From: DATFVJ01 sp963826515
Lineage (GTDB): Bacteria; Actinomycetota; Actinomycetes; Streptosporangiales; Streptosporangiaceae
DNA: 64,000 bases
Direction of reading: 5' to 3'
Assembly: GCA_963826515.1 (NCBI GenBank)
Contig: CAWGXI010000005.1
Span: 186,001-250,000 of the forward strand
A program made the position numbers and the translations under genes. Below, piece by piece: positions 28,608-36,569 of this stretch. Under the pieces are notes generated by a model. The model saw only the letters and a program-made list of their open reading frames with translations, did not search any database and was not told where the DNA came from. Each line of letters starts with the position of its first letter. The stretch's first letter is position 1.

Positions 28608-28613
28608 TAAACT
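28608..28613 (+). promoter_or_regulatory. Probable -10 box of the aroF leader transcript
   Basis: TAAACT ends seven bases before the GTG of the leader peptide at 28621. The transcript would then begin at or next to the GTG, making the leader leaderless, which fits the lack of any ribosome-binding site. No convincing -35 box was seen. Confidence 0.5.
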
Positions 28614-28620
28614 CAGTGCC

Positions 28621-28695
28621 GTGCGTCAGCAGTTTTGCTTTTGGTATGGCAACCGGCCCGAAGCCCGGACGGTCGCCCGCCAGACGCTGCACTGA
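28621..28695 (+). CDS. Putative aromatic-amino-acid attenuator leader peptide
   Basis: This 24-residue frame (GTG to TGA) begins VRQQFCFWYGNRPEA. Four of residues 5-9 are aromatic: Phe-Cys-Phe-Trp-Tyr. Their codons are TTT, TTT, TGG and TAT; TTT and TAT are rare in this GC-rich genome, where TTC and TAC dominate. It is followed 17 bases later by an 11-bp terminator hairpin and then the DAHP synthase gene, the first step of aromatic amino acid synthesis. Leader codons GGCCCG (28653-28658) can pair with CGGGCC in the terminator arm, giving an antiterminator. The logic would be ribosome-mediated attenuation: stalling at Phe/Trp/Tyr codons lets aroF be transcribed. Confidence 0.75.
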   Translation: MRQQFCFWYGNRPEARTVARQTLH

Positions 28696-28712
28696 CGGAG
28701 CGACGTGACGGA

Positions 28713-28742
28713 AGCCCCGGGCCGGCTGGCCCGGGGCTTTTC
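28713..28742 (+). terminator. Attenuator (rho-independent) upstream of DAHP synthase
   Basis: AGCCCCGGGCC (28713-28723) and GGCCCGGGGCT (28728-28738) form a perfect 11-bp stem with loop GGCT, followed by a T-tract. It lies between the leader peptide and the DAHP synthase gene, not at an operon end, so an attenuation role is likely. Confidence 0.85.
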
Positions 28743-28821
28743 CCTTTCTAGGACCGCAAATTCGTAGGACCGGCAAATTCTAGGACCGGCAAACATTCCA
28801 GGACCGGCAGAGGAGACCACC

Positions 28822-29865
28822 ATGGTCGTCGTCATGGCCCAGGAGGCAACCGCGGAGGACGTCGACGCGGTCGTCGAACTCGTGCGTACTTCGGGCGGCG
28901 AGGCATTCGTCAGCCGGGGCGTGTCCCGCACGATCGTCGGGCTGGTGGGCGATATCGAGCAGTTTCAGGCGCTGAACCTGCGCAACCTGCGCGGCGTGAC
29001 CGACGTCATCCGGATCTCGGTCCCTTTCAAGCTGGTGAGCAGGGAGAACCATCCGGACCGTTCGGTTGTCCGGGTCGGCGGCGTGCCGATAGGCCCGGAC
29101 ACGCTAACGGTCATCGCGGGCCCATGCGCGGTGGAGACTCCCCAGCAGGCGCTCGCCGCGGCGCAGATGGCGAAGGCCGCAGGCGCCGCACTGCTGCGCG
29201 GAGGCGCATACAAGCCCCGCACGTCTCCCTACGCGTTCCAGGGACTCGGCGAGAAGGGCCTGAAGATCCTCGCCGATGTGCGGGCGGAGACCGGGCTTCC
29301 CGTCGTGACCGAGGTGGTCGACGCTAATGACGTCGAACTCGTGTCCAGTTACGCCGACATGCTCCAGATCGGCACCAGGAACATGCAGAACTTCGCGCTG
29401 CTGCAAGCCGCTGGGAGAGCAGGAAAACCGGTCATGCTCAAGCGCGGGATGAACGCCACCGTCGAGGAGTGGCTGATGGCCGCGGAGTACATCGCGCAGC
29501 GCGGCAACCTCGACATCGTGCTATGTGAGCGCGGTATCCGCACCTTCGAAACGGCCACGAGGAACACCCTGGACATCAGCGCGGTGCCGGTCGCGCAGCG
29601 GCTTTCCCACCTGCCGGTCATCGTGGATCCGTCACACTCGGGCGGCCACCGCGAACTGGTGCTGCCGCTGTCAAGGGCGGCGATCGCGGTCGGCGCCGAT
29701 GGGATCATCGTGGACGTCCACCCATTCCCGGAAACCGCGCTCTGCGACGGGGCGCAGGCGCTCGTCGGCGGCGACATCCGCGAGCTTGCCAGCGTCGCGC
29801 AGCATCTGCCGCCGATTGTCGGGCGCACCCTCACCCCCGCGCCGGAGCGGATTCCCGCAGGCTGA
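28822..29865 (+). CDS. aroF: 3-deoxy-7-phosphoheptulonate (DAHP) synthase, type I beta
   Basis: DAHP synthase joins phosphoenolpyruvate and erythrose 4-phosphate, opening the shikimate pathway. The 347-residue product has an N-terminal ferredoxin-like (ACT-like) regulatory domain of about 75 residues, as in the Thermotoga-type enzyme, then a KDOPS-like barrel. Catalytic-region blocks are IAGPCAVETPQQALAAA, LLRGGAYKPRTSPYAFQGLG, MLKRGMNATVEEWLMAAEY and VDPSHSGGHRELVLPLSRAA. ATG at 28822 has GGAG six bases upstream. The putative leader peptide and attenuator just upstream suggest control by aromatic amino acid supply. It is not the plant-type (type II) enzyme often found in actinobacteria. Confidence 0.94.
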   Translation: MVVVMAQEATAEDVDAVVELVRTSGGEAFVSRGVSRTIVGLVGDIEQFQALNLRNLRGVTDVIRISVPFKLVSRENHPDRSVVRVGGVPIGPDTLTVIAGPCAVETPQQALAAAQMAKAAGAALLRGGAYKPRTSPYAFQGLGEKGLKILADVRAETGLPVVTEVVDANDVELVSSYADMLQIGTRNMQNFALLQAAGRAGKPVMLKRGMNATVEEWLMAAEYIAQRGNLDIVLCERGIRTFETATRNTLDISAVPVAQRLSHLPVIVDPSHSGGHRELVLPLSRAAIAVGADGIIVDVHPFPETALCDGAQALVGGDIRELASVAQHLPPIVGRTLTPAPERIPAG

Positions 29866-29868
29866 CCC

Positions 29869-31170
29869 TCAGCCCGCGTGGCACACCTGCACAGGCCGGT
29901 ACTCCCGCGCCGTCGAGACCAGGCCGTCGACTAGTTCGTCCGCGCCGAGCCTGCGTTCGATCACACGCAGGTCGGCCGCATTCGCCTTGGTCTCGACCCG
30001 GCGCGGTGTGAGCAGGGTGCAGCAGTCCTCGTCGGGTAGCTCAGAGATGGCAAGCGTGCGGATGCGGCGCGCCTCGGTCATGATCTCGGTCTTGTCCCAG
30101 CCGATCAGCGGGCGCAGGATCGGCAACGCGACCGCGTCGTTGAGCGCAGTGATGTTCGCCAGGGTCTGGCTGCTCACCTGGCCCAGCGAATCACCAGTGA
30201 CCAGCGCGGCAGCACCAAGCTTGGCGGCGAGCGCCTCGCCCGTCTTGAGCATGAGCCTGCGCTGCGCCATGATCTGCAGGCGCTCGGCGCCACTGGCCGC
30301 GACCCGCTGCTGCGTCTTGCCGAACGCCACCACGAACAGCCGGGACCGGCCCTGGAACTGGTCAAGTTCCCTGATCAGCGCGTATGCCTTGTAGATCGAT
30401 TCCGGCCCGGTCAACGGCATGCCGGAGAAGTGCAGGAAGTCACAGCGAAGGCCACGCCGCATCATCCGGTATGCGGCCACGGGCGAGTCGATGCCACCCG
30501 ACATCAGCACAAGCGCGCGGCCGCTCATCCCGACCGGCAGACCACCCTGGCCGGGCATGGCACTGGTGAAGACGAACACCTCCTGCTGGTCGACCTCAAC
30601 GAATACTTCTGTGTCGGGGTGGCTCAGGTCCACGCCAAGGCCGTGCGCCTGCCGAACCTGGGTGCCGATATACGCCGCCAGCTCGATTGATCGCATCTGG
30701 AAGCGCTTGTCTCTGCGCCGGGCCCGGATGGCAAAGGTGCCCGCCGCCCCGGCAGTGAGTTCCACCGCCGCGGCGGCGGCCGCGTCCGGGTCCTTCCTTA
30801 CCCGCACCGCACGGTGAACCCGGACGATCCCCATGACCGAGCAGACCCGGCGCGCTACCGCGTCCACCGTCTCGACCAGGTCAGCCTGGCTGGCCGCGCC
30901 GCCACCGGCGGCCATTGCACCGGCCACCGGCGGCCGGAAAGGCGGCGGATTGCCCTGATCTTCAGGTGGGCGCCGTGCCTGGTTGACGCGCAGGACGATG
31001 ACACCTTCGCGGCGCCACACATCGACATCCGCGCCGACATCACGCAGGGCGGCGCGGATGTTGTCGTACAGCATCCGCTCGAACCGCGGGCGGTTGCGCC
31101 CCTTCAGGACGATCTCGCCGAGCTTGAGCAGGACGCATGGCTCGGCCAAGTCAGTGGCAGACACGACCAT
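29869..31170 (-). CDS. thiI: tRNA 4-thiouridine / thiazole sulfur transferase ThiI
   Basis: ThiI adenylates uridine 8 of tRNA for 4-thiouridine formation and, in many bacteria, helps sulfur transfer for thiamine. The 433-residue product has an N-terminal ferredoxin-like plus THUMP region (CVLLKLGEIVLKGRNRPRFE) and a PP-loop ATPase motif, LVLMSGGIDSPVAAYRMMRRG. The C-terminal rhodanese domain found in E. coli is absent, so sulfur must come from another carrier. ATG at 31170 is preferred to 31188. It converges with aroF, with three bases between the stop codons. Weak similarity to repeats is not seen. Confidence 0.92.
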   Translation of the reverse strand: MVVSATDLAEPCVLLKLGEIVLKGRNRPRFERMLYDNIRAALRDVGADVDVWRREGVIVLRVNQARRPPEDQGNPPPFRPPVAGAMAAGGGAASQADLVETVDAVARRVCSVMGIVRVHRAVRVRKDPDAAAAAAVELTAGAAGTFAIRARRRDKRFQMRSIELAAYIGTQVRQAHGLGVDLSHPDTEVFVEVDQQEVFVFTSAMPGQGGLPVGMSGRALVLMSGGIDSPVAAYRMMRRGLRCDFLHFSGMPLTGPESIYKAYALIRELDQFQGRSRLFVVAFGKTQQRVAASGAERLQIMAQRRLMLKTGEALAAKLGAAALVTGDSLGQVSSQTLANITALNDAVALPILRPLIGWDKTEIMTEARRIRTLAISELPDEDCCTLLTPRRVETKANAADLRVIERRLGADELVDGLVSTAREYRPVQVCHAG

Positions 31171-31322
31171 AGTGTGCCAGGTCCACACGGCAGATTTGGC
31201 CCGTACCGGCCCCGCAGCGCGCTGGCAGCAGGAGTTTCGGCCCGGCAGGACCGCGGCAGGGCCGCTCCCTGGAACGCGCGCCGCGCAGGCAGGCCATGGC
31301 GCATGTGCGGCAGCCGTTACGG

Positions 31323-32363
31323 CTATGTCCCGAAGAACACCTCGGCCTCGGCGTACAGCTCGGGGGGTACGAGCTTGAGCTCCTTGACCGCGTCTGCCAG
31401 CGGCACCCGGACGATGTCCGCGCCCCGCAGCGCGACCATCTTCCCGAAGTCGCCGTCGTGTACCGCGTCAATCGCATGGACACCGAACCGGGTGGCGAGC
31501 ACGCGGTCGTAAGCCGTCGGCGTGCCGCCGCGCTGGATGTGCCCGAGGACCGCGCACCGCGCCTCGTTGCCTGTGCGCCTCTCGATCTCGTCGGCCAGGC
31601 GCTGCCCGATGCCGCCGAGCCTGACGTGGCCGAACGAGTCGAGTTCCTGATCGGCAAGCTCCAGATCGGTGGTGGCCTGGTGCGCACCCTCGGCGACCAC
31701 GACCATCGCCGCGTACCTGGCCTGGAACCTGCTCTCCACGTAGGCGACGACCTTGTCGATCTCGAAGGGGCGCTCCGGGATAAGGATCACGTTGGCGCCG
31801 CCCGCGAGCCCGGCGTGCAGCGCAATCCAGCCTGCGTGCCTGCCCATCACCTCGACGACCATGGCCCGGTGATGGCTCTCCGCGGTTGTGTGCAGCCGGT
31901 CGATCGCTTCCATGCAGATGTTGACGGCGGTGTCGAAGCCGAATGTGTAATCTGTTGCACCAAGATCGTTATCGATGGTCTTGGGCACCCCGATCACCTT
32001 CAGGCCCTGCTCGAACAGCCTGGCGGCCACGCCGAGCGTGTCCTCGCCGCCGATCGCGATCAGCGCGTCCACGCCGAGGCCTGCGATGTTGTCAGTGATC
32101 CGCTCCACTCCGGAGCGGCCGTCGCCGTTGGACTTGAGCGGGTTCGTCCTTGACGTGCCAAGAATCGTGCCGCCACGGGGCAGGATCCCGCGCACCGCCT
32201 GCACGTCGAGGGCGATGGTGTCACCCTCGAGCGGACCGCGCCACCCGTCGCGAAAGCCGACGAATTCATAGCCAAACTGCTGAACACCCTTGCGGACAAT
32301 GGCACGGATAACGGCATTCAGCCCAGGGCAGTCGCCGCCACCAGTGAGCACTCCCACTCGCAT
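31323..32363 (-). CDS. pfkA: 6-phosphofructokinase, probably pyrophosphate-dependent
   Basis: Phosphofructokinase converts fructose 6-phosphate to the 1,6-bisphosphate. The 346-residue product has LTGGGDCPGLNAVIR, GGEDT (Asp about residue 108), PKTIDNDL (Lys about 128), EVMGRHAGWIAL and LGHIQRGGTPTAYDR. In the family, Asp in GGED together with Lys in PKTIDND marks the pyrophosphate-using enzymes, such as that of Amycolatopsis methanolica, while ATP-users carry Gly at the Asp position. So a reversible, PPi-dependent enzyme is likely; this is inference from two residues. It starts with ATG at 32363, divergent from glpK. Confidence 0.92.
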   Translation of the reverse strand: MRVGVLTGGGDCPGLNAVIRAIVRKGVQQFGYEFVGFRDGWRGPLEGDTIALDVQAVRGILPRGGTILGTSRTNPLKSNGDGRSGVERITDNIAGLGVDALIAIGGEDTLGVAARLFEQGLKVIGVPKTIDNDLGATDYTFGFDTAVNICMEAIDRLHTTAESHHRAMVVEVMGRHAGWIALHAGLAGGANVILIPERPFEIDKVVAYVESRFQARYAAMVVVAEGAHQATTDLELADQELDSFGHVRLGGIGQRLADEIERRTGNEARCAVLGHIQRGGTPTAYDRVLATRFGVHAIDAVHDGDFGKMVALRGADIVRVPLADAVKELKLVPPELYAEAEVFFGT

Positions 32364-32591
32364 CTTGATTCCTCTCGTCGCGCCGGATCGCCGGACACGG
32401 TCCCGCGGCCAACACTAGGGCATAGCATCGTGGTTCCTTCGCCGGCAAGGGGGTCCAGCTGGATCGTGGCAGGCGCCTGCTTATCCGGGAATGAGTGTGT
32501 AGCGGTGTCCTGCACGCGACGACGACAACGCCGCGAGCGGCATGGGCGCCGTTAGCGGCGGAGACGACCCCGATGCGACACACTGGTGCCC

Positions 32592-34061
32592 ATGAGCGTC
32601 CTTGCCATCGATGCCGGCACCACCGGAGTCACCGCTCTCGTGGTCTCCGCCGAAGGAAAGATCCGCGGCCGCGGTTACGCGGAGTTTCGCCAGCACTATC
32701 CAGAGCCGGGCTGGGTCGAGCATCTGCCAGAGGGGATCTGGCAGGCGACGCTCTCCGCAGGCAGGCAAGCGCTGGCCGGCGGCGCGACCGTGCAGGCGGT
32801 CGGCATCACCAACCAGCGCGAAACGCTGGTGGTCTGGGACCGTCGCACGCTGGCCGCCCCGCGCCGGGCGATCGTCTGGCAGGACCGCAGAACGGCTGCG
32901 CTGTGTGCCCGCCTGCGCGAGGCCGGGCACGAGCCGAGGGTGACAGAACTGACGGGATTGCGGCTCGACCCGTACTTCACGGCGACGAAACTTGCCTGGA
33001 TCGCGGCGAACGACGAGGCCACCTGGACTGCTATCACCGAAGGAACCGCGGTAGCCGGTACCGTCGACTCCTATCTCATCGCGCGGCTGACCGCCGGGCG
33101 CCGGCACGTTACCGACGCCTCCAACGCGTCGAGGACAATGCTGTACGACATCAGGACCGGGCAGTGGTCAGCCGAGCTTTGCGACCTTTTCGGCGTGCCG
33201 ATGGGTGCGCTGCCCGAGGTGGTTCCGTCCTACGGGGTGGCGGGACAGGTCGATCCTGAGGAGTTCCTCGGACTCGACGTTCCGGTGGCAGGCATCGCAG
33301 GTGACCAGCAAGCGGCGCTGTTCGGCCAGGCATGCTTCGCGCCTGGCGACACCAAGTGCACGTACGGGACAGGCTCCTTCTTGCTCGTCAACACCGGCAA
33401 GTCAATCGTCACGCCCCGGTCGGGCCTGCTGTCCACGGTCGCCTGGCAGGAACCTGGCGGCGAGCTGACCTACGCGTTCGAAGGAGCGATCTTCGTCACC
33501 GGCGCGGCCGTCCAATGGCTGCGCGACGGTCTCGGCATCATCGACGTCGCACCGCAGACGGAGGCATTGGCTGGGACGGTCCCTGATAGCGGCGGTGTGG
33601 TATTCGTCCCGGCCCTGACCGGGCTCGGCGCGCCGGACTGGGACCCGGACGCGCGTGGCACGATCCTCGGCATCACCCGCGGAACCACGCGCGCGCACCT
33701 GGTCCGCGCCACGCTGGAGGCGATCGCGTTCGAAGTGCGGGACGTGTTCGACCTGATGACGGACGTGACCGGGCACGTGCCGGCGCGACTGAAGGCCGAC
33801 GGCGGCGCGAGCGCCAACAACCTGCTCATGCAGATGCAGGCCGACCAGTTGCAGATCCCGGTGGACCGGCCGATGGTGGCGGAGACCACGGCAGTAGGCG
33901 CGGGCTTCCTCGCCGGCCTCGGCACGGGCATGTGGTCGTCGGCCGCTGAACTCGCAGGAACATGGCAGCTCGACCGCAGCTTTGAGGCTGGGCCCCGGGA
34001 CCAGACCGGGCACGATCGCTGGCGGGATGCGGTGCGGCGGGCCAAGGGCTGGGCCAGATAA
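32592..34061 (+). CDS. glpK: Glycerol kinase (FGGY family)
   Basis: GlpK phosphorylates glycerol to glycerol 3-phosphate for catabolism or lipid synthesis. The 489-residue product has the ATPase start VLAIDAGTTGVTALVV, the substrate block ITNQRETLVVWDRR, the nucleotide segment CTYGTGSFLLVNTG and the FGGY signature region GDQQAALFGQACF. LKADGGASANNLLMQMQAD is near the end. Length is normal. ATG at 32592 is used; GTG at 32586 is an alternative. No glpF or glpD gene is adjacent. Assignment to glycerol rather than another polyol is likely but not certain. Confidence 0.88.
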   Translation: MSVLAIDAGTTGVTALVVSAEGKIRGRGYAEFRQHYPEPGWVEHLPEGIWQATLSAGRQALAGGATVQAVGITNQRETLVVWDRRTLAAPRRAIVWQDRRTAALCARLREAGHEPRVTELTGLRLDPYFTATKLAWIAANDEATWTAITEGTAVAGTVDSYLIARLTAGRRHVTDASNASRTMLYDIRTGQWSAELCDLFGVPMGALPEVVPSYGVAGQVDPEEFLGLDVPVAGIAGDQQAALFGQACFAPGDTKCTYGTGSFLLVNTGKSIVTPRSGLLSTVAWQEPGGELTYAFEGAIFVTGAAVQWLRDGLGIIDVAPQTEALAGTVPDSGGVVFVPALTGLGAPDWDPDARGTILGITRGTTRAHLVRATLEAIAFEVRDVFDLMTDVTGHVPARLKADGGASANNLLMQMQADQLQIPVDRPMVAETTAVGAGFLAGLGTGMWSSAAELAGTWQLDRSFEAGPRDQTGHDRWRDAVRRAKGWAR

Positions 34062-34180
34062 TCACCGCGCCCGATCCGCGGTAGCCAGGGCGGCCACCTT
34101 CGAGCAGGCTCGGATGTGAGCAGCTCGGCCCCGCAGGCCAGGGCTGGCTGCGCAGGCGGCAGCCGTTAAGACTGTATTGC

Positions 34181-34202
34181 CCCGGGGGGACGACCCCCCG
34201 GG
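34181..34202. terminator. Strong GC hairpin downstream of glpK
   Basis: CCCGGGGGG and CCCCCCGGG form a perfect nine-base stem with loop ACGA, 120 bases after the glpK stop. There is no T-tract, so terminator function is only likely. It could instead be the end of an old mobile element. Confidence 0.5.
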
Positions 34203-34363
34203 ATCCCCCGGCAGACTGTAGCGGCCCGCTCACTGCTGGATGAGAATCCGCCGATTCACGTATCAGGATCATGTTCGGTACCACCTCGCTTCGCGACGGC
34301 CGACCGGCCACCCGCTTCTTTCGATGGCATGGCATCCGATCGGGCGAATCCCTCCGAATACGT

Positions 34364-34388
34364 GTTGACAGGACAGCTACCTGTCGAC
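34364..34388 (+). promoter_or_regulatory. Candidate operator of the lipid-modification cluster
   Basis: GTTGACAGG, seven bases, CCTGTCGAC is an inverted repeat with one mismatch, centred 38 bases before the first gene of the cluster. It includes a TTGACA that could serve as a -35 box, though no good -10 box sits 17 bases downstream. A regulator binding here would block or recruit polymerase for the whole operon. The MerR/B12 regulator or the ECF sigma nearby are possible partners. Confidence 0.45.
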
Positions 34389-34413
34389 AGCACAGCGCCG
34401 GAGGGAGCAATTC

Positions 34414-35655
34414 ATGGGGCGACATGTCGCCGTCATCGGCGGCGGCGTTGCGGGCCTGACGGCCGCGTATGTGCTGCAACGCTCGTGCGACGTGACGCTG
34501 TTCGAGGCCGATGACCGGGCGGGCGGTCACGCGCACACTCATGAGGTCGGCGGCCTTCGCGTGGATTCCGGCTTCATCGTGCACAACCCGCGGACCTATC
34601 CGCTGCTGAGCCGGCTCTTCGCTGAGCTGGGGGTGGCCACGCAGGACTGCCAGATGAGCATGTCGGTGCGGTGCGCCGGGTGCGGACTTGAATATGCGGG
34701 CGGGCGGGGGCCGCTCGGATTGCTCGGACGGCCGCACTCGGCGCTCCGCGCCAGTTACCTCCGGATGCTCACGGAGTTGCCTCGTTTCTACCGGGCCGCG
34801 CGGCAAGTGCTCGCCGACTCCGGCGACGACGTCACGCTCTCCCGCTTCCTCGCCGACGGCGGCTATTCGAGATACTTCATTGACCACTTCACAACGCCGC
34901 TTGTGGCCACCGTGTGGTCGTGCGCGCCGGCCGAGGCAGGCCGCTATCCGGCGCGCTACCTGTTCGCTTTCCTCGCCAACCACGGCATGCTCGCGGTGCG
35001 TGGCTCGCCGCAGTGGCGGACGGTCACCGGTGGCAGCCGCGCCTACGTCGAGCGGGTCGAGAAGGAACTCACCGCGGTGCGGACCACCACGCCGGTCACG
35101 AGTCTGCGCCGGACGGAGGCCGGGGTGGAAATCCGCGACGACGCGGACACGACGTACTGTTTCGGCGCGGCCGTGGTCGCCACTCACGCGGACCAGGCAC
35201 TTCGGCTGCTCGCGGCACCGACCGCGGCCGAACGCAGGGTGCTGGGCGCCTTCACTTACTCGCGCAACGAGACCATGCTGCACACCGACTCGTCCGCGCT
35301 TCCCCGCTCACCAAGCGTCCGCGCATCGTGGAACTACCTGCAGCAGTCGTGTAACGAAGCCGGCGGCCAGGTGCGAGTGAGCTACGACATGACCAGGCTG
35401 CAGCAGCTGCCCGGACCGACCCGGTACGTGGTGACCCTGAACGGCGGAGAGTCGGTTGCCGCCGGCCGGGTGCTGGCCAGGATGGTCTACGAGCATCCGA
35501 TCTTCACCCCCCAGGCGCTCGCGGCGCAGCGCAGGCTGCCAGAACTCAACGATGTTCGGATCGCCTACGCGGGCGCATATCACGGCTGGGGTTTCCACGA
35601 GGACGGCTGCCGGGCGGGGGCCGCCGCAGCGCGTGCGCTCGGGGGCACGTGGTGA
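34414..35655 (+). CDS. FAD-dependent amine oxidase-like protein of a CFA-type cluster
   Basis: The 413-residue protein has a Rossmann FAD motif (VAVIGGGVAGLTAAYVL), the block FEADDRAGGHAHTHEV and the family feature VDSGFIVHNPRTYPLL. It ends with AYAGAYHGWGFHEDGCRAG. This subfamily is regularly found beside DUF1365 and cyclopropane-fatty-acid-synthase genes, for example in the proteobacterial RpoE-ChrR regulon, and probably oxidises or desaturates a lipid substrate. The exact reaction is unknown. ATG at 34414 has GGAGGGAG about eight bases upstream. It is the first gene of a tightly overlapped cluster; its stop overlaps the next start (GTGA). Confidence 0.88.
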   Translation: MGRHVAVIGGGVAGLTAAYVLQRSCDVTLFEADDRAGGHAHTHEVGGLRVDSGFIVHNPRTYPLLSRLFAELGVATQDCQMSMSVRCAGCGLEYAGGRGPLGLLGRPHSALRASYLRMLTELPRFYRAARQVLADSGDDVTLSRFLADGGYSRYFIDHFTTPLVATVWSCAPAEAGRYPARYLFAFLANHGMLAVRGSPQWRTVTGGSRAYVERVEKELTAVRTTTPVTSLRRTEAGVEIRDDADTTYCFGAAVVATHADQALRLLAAPTAAERRVLGAFTYSRNETMLHTDSSALPRSPSVRASWNYLQQSCNEAGGQVRVSYDMTRLQQLPGPTRYVVTLNGGESVAAGRVLARMVYEHPIFTPQALAAQRRLPELNDVRIAYAGAYHGWGFHEDGCRAGAAAARALGGTW

Positions 35656-36569
35656 CCGCGCCCACCCTGTACGAATGCCGGGTCACGCACGTGCGAGCCG
35701 AGCCGATCAGAAACGCCTTCACCTATCCGATGCAGCTCTGGCTCACAGATCTCGACGATCTGCCGCGTGACCGGCCGCTCAGCGGAGCCTGCAGCCTCCG
35801 GCTGCGCGGCACCCGGCGGAGCGGCTTCCCGCGGCGCGGCTTCCCGCGGCGCGGCTTCCTGGCCAGGGATCATCTGGGCGATCCGGGCCTGAGCATCCGC
35901 GCCAACGTCGACCGCTTTCTTGCCAGCCGCGGCGTAAGCCTCGGCGGAGGCCACGTACTCATGCTCACCCAGCCGCGGGCTCTCGGTTACGTCTTCAACC
36001 CACTGACCGTCTACTGGTGCCACCGCGCCGACGGCGCACTCGCCGCCGTCATCGCCGAGGTGTGCAACACCCACGGTGAACGGCACTGCTACCTGCTACG
36101 CACCGACGAGCGGGGACGGGCACGGGTAGCCAAGGAGTTCTACGTCTCGCCGTTCTATCCGGTGGACGGAAGCTACCGGATGAGCCTGCCCACGCCGGGT
36201 GACCGGCTGAACCTGTCTGTGACGCTGCATCGCGCGGGCGAACGGCCGTTCGTTGCGACCGTGCGCGGTCATGCCGTCCCAGGCCAGCGTGTTCGCCCCT
36301 GGTCCACCGCCGCCGTCACGGCACGCATCCGACGCCAGGGCATCGGGCTTTATCTTCGCGGACTGCCTGTGTTGCCGCGGCCGGCGGCGAACGCACGGCC
36401 CGGCAGACGGTCCGGCAGACGGTCCGGCAGAAGGTCCGGCAGACAGCCTGAGACACGGCCTGAGACACGGCCGACGCACGGCCTGACGCACGGCCTGACG
36501 CACGGCCCGGCTCGCTGGCCGGCATACGGGAGGGAGTCTCTTGACTCAGATCACTGGTTACGGAACTAG
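35652..36569 (+). CDS. DUF1365 protein
   Basis: DUF1365 proteins have no proven activity but almost always accompany cyclopropane fatty acid synthases and the amine oxidase-like gene. The 305-residue product has the family start YECRVTHVRAEPIRNAF and the block ALGYVFNPLTVYWCHRADG, then FYVSPFYPVDGSYR. GTG at 35652 overlaps the previous stop. Two repeat regions are inserted: three FPRRG units (35822-35862), and a C-terminal tail of GRRSGRRSG, PETR and THGL repeats (36395-36510). The tail overlaps the start of the next gene by 29 bases. Confidence 0.85.
   Translation: MTAPTLYECRVTHVRAEPIRNAFTYPMQLWLTDLDDLPRDRPLSGACSLRLRGTRRSGFPRRGFPRRGFLARDHLGDPGLSIRANVDRFLASRGVSLGGGHVLMLTQPRALGYVFNPLTVYWCHRADGALAAVIAEVCNTHGERHCYLLRTDERGRARVAKEFYVSPFYPVDGSYRMSLPTPGDRLNLSVTLHRAGERPFVATVRGHAVPGQRVRPWSTAAVTARIRRQGIGLYLRGLPVLPRPAANARPGRRSGRRSGRRSGRQPETRPETRPTHGLTHGLTHGPARWPAYGRESLDSDHWLRN
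36395..36510 (+). repeat. Short in-frame repeats at the DUF1365 C-terminus
   Basis: Units AGACGGTCCGGC (12 bp), then GAGACACGGCCT and CACGGCCTGACG types follow one another, each a multiple of three. They encode the Arg/Ser, Glu/Thr and Thr/His/Gly repeats of the tail. Confidence 0.75.

Larger units (their letters stand above)
34062..34413. other. Intergenic region between glpK and the lipid-modification cluster
   Basis: No gene is visible. It contains the GC hairpin at 34181-34202 and the inverted repeat at 34364-34388, which are listed separately. Direct repeats of ACTGTA flank the GC hairpin. Confidence 0.55.

Noticed and set aside
34181..34202. Rho-independent terminator of glpK
   Set aside because: The stem is perfect but no T-tract follows and it is 120 bases after the stop, so I list it only as a hairpin of likely, not certain, terminator role.
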